A model generated the notes under the pieces. The model worked only from the letters and a program-made list of their open reading frames with translations. It ran no database searches and was not told the DNA's origin. A program made the position numbers and the translations under genes. From the NCBI GenBank assembly GCA_040878225.1, contig JBBDMR010000101.1:1-64000 (forward strand): a stretch of 64,000 bases of DNA. Reading direction: 5' to 3'. Shown here piece by piece: positions 60,980-64,000 of this stretch; positions within the stretch are counted from its first letter, which is position 1; each line of letters starts with the position of its first letter. Source of the stretch: MA-ANB-1 sp040878225 (GTDB lineage: Bacteria > Actinomycetota > Acidimicrobiia > Spongiisociales > ZC4RG35).

Positions 60980-61369
60980 TCAGGCGGTATAATCGGCGTC
61001 GTTCACCTTCTCGGGAGCCCACTCGGTTGCCCCACCATGGGTAATCGAGAGGTGCATCATCGGCGAGTCGGGCCGTGCTCCGTGCCAGTGCAGTTCATCT
61101 GGCGGGGTGTTGACAGTATCACCGGCCGAGATCTCCACCCGCACGCCCGCCTTGTTCGCCACCACACCGCTACCGGAGACGACATGAAGCACTTGCCCGG
61201 CGGGGTGGGAGTGCCAGTCGGTCCTCGAACCGGGAGCGAACTGCACTCCGAGGACCTTGATCCCTGATTCGGAGCCGTCGGCTGCCATGTCCCCGAACCA
61301 GACCGGGCCGGTGAAATGCTCAGAGGGTGCGGCCACCCATTCCAGTGAGTCGATTGGTTTCTTATCCAT
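60980..61369 (-). CDS. Cupin-domain protein
   Basis: 129 aa single cupin: metal motif RTDWHSHPAGQVLHVVSG (HxH...) and NTPPDELHWHGARPDS, of the carboxymuconolactone/quercetin-dioxygenase-like small cupin type. Probably a metal enzyme or sugar/redox sensor. Stands just beyond the exporter operator. Confidence 0.85.
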   Translation of the reverse strand: MDKKPIDSLEWVAAPSEHFTGPVWFGDMAADGSESGIKVLGVQFAPGSRTDWHSHPAGQVLHVVSGSGVVANKAGVRVEISAGDTVNTPPDELHWHGARPDSPMMHLSITHGGATEWAPEKVNDADYTA

Positions 61370-61411
61370 GTCGACCGAGGCTAGCGACGACGTCTCTCGG
61401 ACGACCAGAGG

Positions 61412-62857
61412 CTACCCACGGTCGATCATCTGATCCACCGGTGCAAAGTCGTCTCTGAGGACAAAGGCGTCGCCGATGAAACTCTCGAGGCCAAGTTCTT
61501 CGACGCCTACCTCCACACCGCCGTTACTTCTGATCCGGGCAACAACGGCCTGGGCGTCGATGTCGGAACGGGACCCGGCGACCACGAAGTTTCCTCCTGA
61601 ATTGCCAGCCAGATATGCGGGCGGGGCGAATACCGCAACGTGGTCGAATACCTCCAGGAAGGTCCGCGCCGTGGAACGGGCGAATTCGAGGTCCCCGTAG
61701 TCGATCACATTGATGAGGTAGATCCCGCCAGCCTTCATCTTGGAGTCGATTATCGAGACGAACTCCTCGGTGGTGAGATGCCAGGGCACTGTGAGCCCGC
61801 TGAAGGCATCACCGATCACCAGGTCAACCGACGCGTCCGGCACCAGGGTGATCGACTGGCGAGCGTCGGCGATCACCACCTCGGCCTGGCCCTCGAAACC
61901 GAGCGCCTGTCTTCCGATAGTGAGCAGTTCGCCGTCGATCTCGAGGACTATGTGATCGGTGCCGGGCCGGACCGCGTCGAGGTAGATCGGAAAGGTAAAC
62001 CCTCCTCCACCGACCGAGAGCACGTCCAGCGGCCCGGACGGCAAGACGGAGTCGATGACATCGGCCATCACCCTCGCATACCGAAAGTCGAGATACGTGG
62101 GATCCTCCAGATCGACATAGCTGTTGTGGCCACGGTCGAGGATCAGGATCCGACCGCTGGGGCGCTGCGCATCGACCCTCACTTCGGCACAGTGGTAGGT
62201 GGTTTCGAACTGGCAGGGACCATCCACCATCGCAAGCAGCGCACCGGCGCCAGCACCGATTGTGATGACCGCGACCGACAACCAGCGGTTTCGCTTGACC
62301 ATGAGCAGGGCACCCGACGCGACGAGGAGGAACCCGAGACCAGCGATTATGGGACGGGTCGGGAACGCAGCGATCAGGAAGAAACCGGTGACGAAAGTCC
62401 CTGCGATCGCACCAGCAGTGCCGATTGCCGAGTAGCCGCCGACGACAGACCCGGTCTCGTCGAGTGAGCTGAGGCGGATCTTCACGATCACCGGGGTGAC
62501 CGCGGTGAGCAACGCGGCGGGCACCACAAACCCCACCGAAGCGAGGAAGACGATCGAAAAGGGGTTGATGCCCAGGTTGGGGCCGAAGAAGTCGATGATC
62601 GGCGGGCTCAGCATCGCGGTCAACCCCCCGGCAACCATCAGAGGCCCGGGAAGCCGGGAAGGCTCCATCCGGTCCGCGGCGCGCCCGCCGAGCCAGGCTC
62701 CGAGCGCGATACCCCCGAGGATCACGCCGATGATCCCCGTGAACACTTCGAGGCTGACGCCCAGATAAGGCGCGAGGAGCCGGCCGGCAAGGATCTCGAT
62801 GACCAAGATCGCGGCGGAGGTGAAGAAGACGAGTGTGCGGGCGAGGGGTTGGCTCAC
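61412..62857 (-). CDS. Membrane-fused spermidine-synthase-like protein
   Basis: 481 aa. Eight or so N-terminal helices (AILVIEILAGRLLAPYLGVSLEVF is the family opening) followed by a spermidine synthase-like Rossmann domain with ILILDRGHNSYVDLEDP, VLSVGGGGFTFPIYL (SAM-fold Gly loop), IVLEIDGELL and DLVIGDAFSGLTVPWHL. The aminopropyl substrate site is not obvious, so it may be a membrane enzyme of another class. GTG at 62857 places the start just before the first helix. Confidence 0.83.
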   Translation of the reverse strand: MSQPLARTLVFFTSAAILVIEILAGRLLAPYLGVSLEVFTGIIGVILGGIALGAWLGGRAADRMEPSRLPGPLMVAGGLTAMLSPPIIDFFGPNLGINPFSIVFLASVGFVVPAALLTAVTPVIVKIRLSSLDETGSVVGGYSAIGTAGAIAGTFVTGFFLIAAFPTRPIIAGLGFLLVASGALLMVKRNRWLSVAVITIGAGAGALLAMVDGPCQFETTYHCAEVRVDAQRPSGRILILDRGHNSYVDLEDPTYLDFRYARVMADVIDSVLPSGPLDVLSVGGGGFTFPIYLDAVRPGTDHIVLEIDGELLTIGRQALGFEGQAEVVIADARQSITLVPDASVDLVIGDAFSGLTVPWHLTTEEFVSIIDSKMKAGGIYLINVIDYGDLEFARSTARTFLEVFDHVAVFAPPAYLAGNSGGNFVVAGSRSDIDAQAVVARIRSNGGVEVGVEELGLESFIGDAFVLRDDFAPVDQMIDRG

Positions 62858-62906
62858 CAGGTCAACGGTATCCGATCGTCCTGTCTTCGTGGATTCTGCG
62901 CCTGTG

Positions 62907-64000
62907 TCACCAACCCCGGAAACCGGCCGCACCGGGAAGCCTTGCATCCTCCGAGTACGGAAAGACCTCGATGAGTTCGCCATCCAGGATCCGTTTCTGA
63001 ATGCCCACCCACGGTTCCACCCGGAACAGATCAGCATGCCTTCCCTTGAACAGTTCCTTGAGTTCGGGGTTTAGGCCGAGAAAGTGCTCGTGCTCCTCAG
63101 GAAACACGTCACGATCCCCGACCGCGAACCAGGGCTGATCCGACATTGCGTCATGGTCGTCCCTGGGTTCGGGCATCTCCCTGAAACGGACATCGGTGAG
63201 CGGGGATAGCTCGTCGTAGTCATAGAACACCACCCGCCCGTGCCGGGTGACTCCGAAGTTCTTCATGAGCAGGTCACCGGGGAAGATGTTGGTAGAAGCC
63301 AGGTCCTTGATCGACTGCCCGTAGTCGAGGACCGCGTCGGCAGCGGCCGATGGCAGTGCCTCACGAACAAAGACATCGAGTGGGACTATGCGTCGTTCGA
63401 CGTAGACGTGGTTGACGATCACCGAATCACCTTCCATGGAGACGGTCCTGCCCGCCTCGTCGAGAAGCTCCGCCAACAGCTCGTTGCTGAAGCGGGACCT
63501 ATCGAACTTCAGATGCTGGAAGTCCTGCACATCCATCAGCCGGCCAGCCCTGTCATGCTGGAAGACCATCTTGTACTTGGCCATCACGGTGCGGCGCGTC
63601 GTTCTCTTCGGCGGGGCGAACTTGTCCCTTATCACCTTGAACACGTCGTCGTACCCGGGCATCGTGAAGACGATCATCACCAGGCCTTTCGTGCCGCGAG
63701 CATGCTCGAACCGTTCGTCGGTCGACTGGAGGTGCCGGAGGAGGTCCCGGTAGAGCTCGGTCTTTCCGTGTTTGTTGTGGCCGATCGAGATGTACAACTC
63801 CGCGATTCGTTTTCGCGGCATCAGCCGGCGCAGAAACCTGACCAGGTCGTACGGCCGCGCCACGTCGACCTGGAAATACGAACGGGTGAAGCTGAACAGG
63901 ATCGAAACCTCGTTCTCGGTGAGCAGGACAGCGTCGACCACAACCCCGTTAGCACTGTTCCGAAGCGCAATCGCCAGAGGGATCCGTTGTGACCCCGAAT
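62907..64000 (-). CDS. aceK: Isocitrate dehydrogenase kinase/phosphatase, 5' end cut by window
   Basis: 363 residues are visible and the frame runs on through the window edge (upstream residues read SQRIPLAIALRNSANGVVVD), so the full gene is longer, as expected for AceK (about 570 aa). Motifs VDAVLLTENEVSILFSFTRSYF, HGKTELYRDLLRHL, VMIVFTMPGYDDVFKVIRDKF and FGVTRHGRVVFYDYDEL are characteristic. AceK switches isocitrate dehydrogenase between TCA and glyoxylate flux; it is mostly known from proteobacteria. Confidence 0.92.
   Translation of the reverse strand, partial: SGSQRIPLAIALRNSANGVVVDAVLLTENEVSILFSFTRSYFQVDVARPYDLVRFLRRLMPRKRIAELYISIGHNKHGKTELYRDLLRHLQSTDERFEHARGTKGLVMIVFTMPGYDDVFKVIRDKFAPPKRTTRRTVMAKYKMVFQHDRAGRLMDVQDFQHLKFDRSRFSNELLAELLDEAGRTVSMEGDSVIVNHVYVERRIVPLDVFVREALPSAAADAVLDYGQSIKDLASTNIFPGDLLMKNFGVTRHGRVVFYDYDELSPLTDVRFREMPEPRDDHDAMSDQPWFAVGDRDVFPEEHEHFLGLNPELKELFKGRHADLFRVEPWVGIQKRILDGELIEVFPYSEDARLPGAAGFRGW

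Noticed and set aside
1..64000. CRISPR array, tRNA or rRNA genes, riboswitches
   Set aside because: I saw no regularly spaced repeats with unique spacers, no cloverleaf with conserved tRNA bases and no rRNA sequence; a covariance-model search was not possible here.

Overview
The window looks like chromosome from a high-GC actinobacterium, probably an uncultured, metagenome-assembled one from the Acidimicrobiia or a nearby class. This is inferred from a SufU-type Suf system, an F420-type (Ddn-like) nitroreductase, a DosR/DosS-like pair, many GTG/TTG starts, 4-bp start/stop overlaps and Thr-rich stalks on exported proteins. Two 100-N gaps show it is a draft scaffold. I recognise no rRNA, tRNA, CRISPR array, transposase or prophage.

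Layout. 1-9.7 kb: hairpin-rich leader, then sufC1-sufS-sufU on + and, facing it, a long minus-strand unit sufD-Rieske-sufC2-M42 peptidase-fumarase-xseA-xseB-TOPRIM. The Suf machinery is thus split into two convergent units, each with its own SufC. 9.7-20 kb: exported glycosidase-like protein, an inverted-repeat element, a group 2 sigma factor, a RibD-like reductase, a double GNAT protein and several exported or small proteins. 20-31.4 kb: a histidine kinase broken by one in-frame TAG, NagA, OsmC, flavin reductase, DksA-like protein, a membrane EEP protein, a DUF885 lipoprotein and a DrrAB-type exporter.

31.4-36.5 kb: a stress/hypoxia-like island with a Ddn-like enzyme, a 49-aa zinc ribbon, an RNA-binding protein, an FMN-barrel protein behind two tandem DosR-like boxes, CBS proteins, a GAF kinase and a DevR/DosR-like regulator. 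36.6-43.4 kb: winged-helix protein, cupredoxin, gapped pirin, and a zinc block (znuB-znuA, zur-znuC, CDF exporter) with Zur-like palindromes between znuA and zur. The gap inside znuC is flanked by an exact 55-bp duplication and is almost certainly an assembly artefact.

43.5-55.8 kb: LCP protein, ECF42-type sigma, pyrophosphatase, membrane and lipid genes (DUF1295, PlsC, FabH), an esterase, PhzF, an OmpR-type two-component pair and an Asp/Ser-repeat exported protein. 55.8-64 kb: DUF1801 protein, a CAAX-protease/short YqeY-like/small membrane protein unit behind a second copy of the inverted-repeat element, a TetR-controlled ABC exporter operon with a palindromic operator, a cupin, a spermidine-synthase-like membrane protein, and an AceK gene cut by the window edge.
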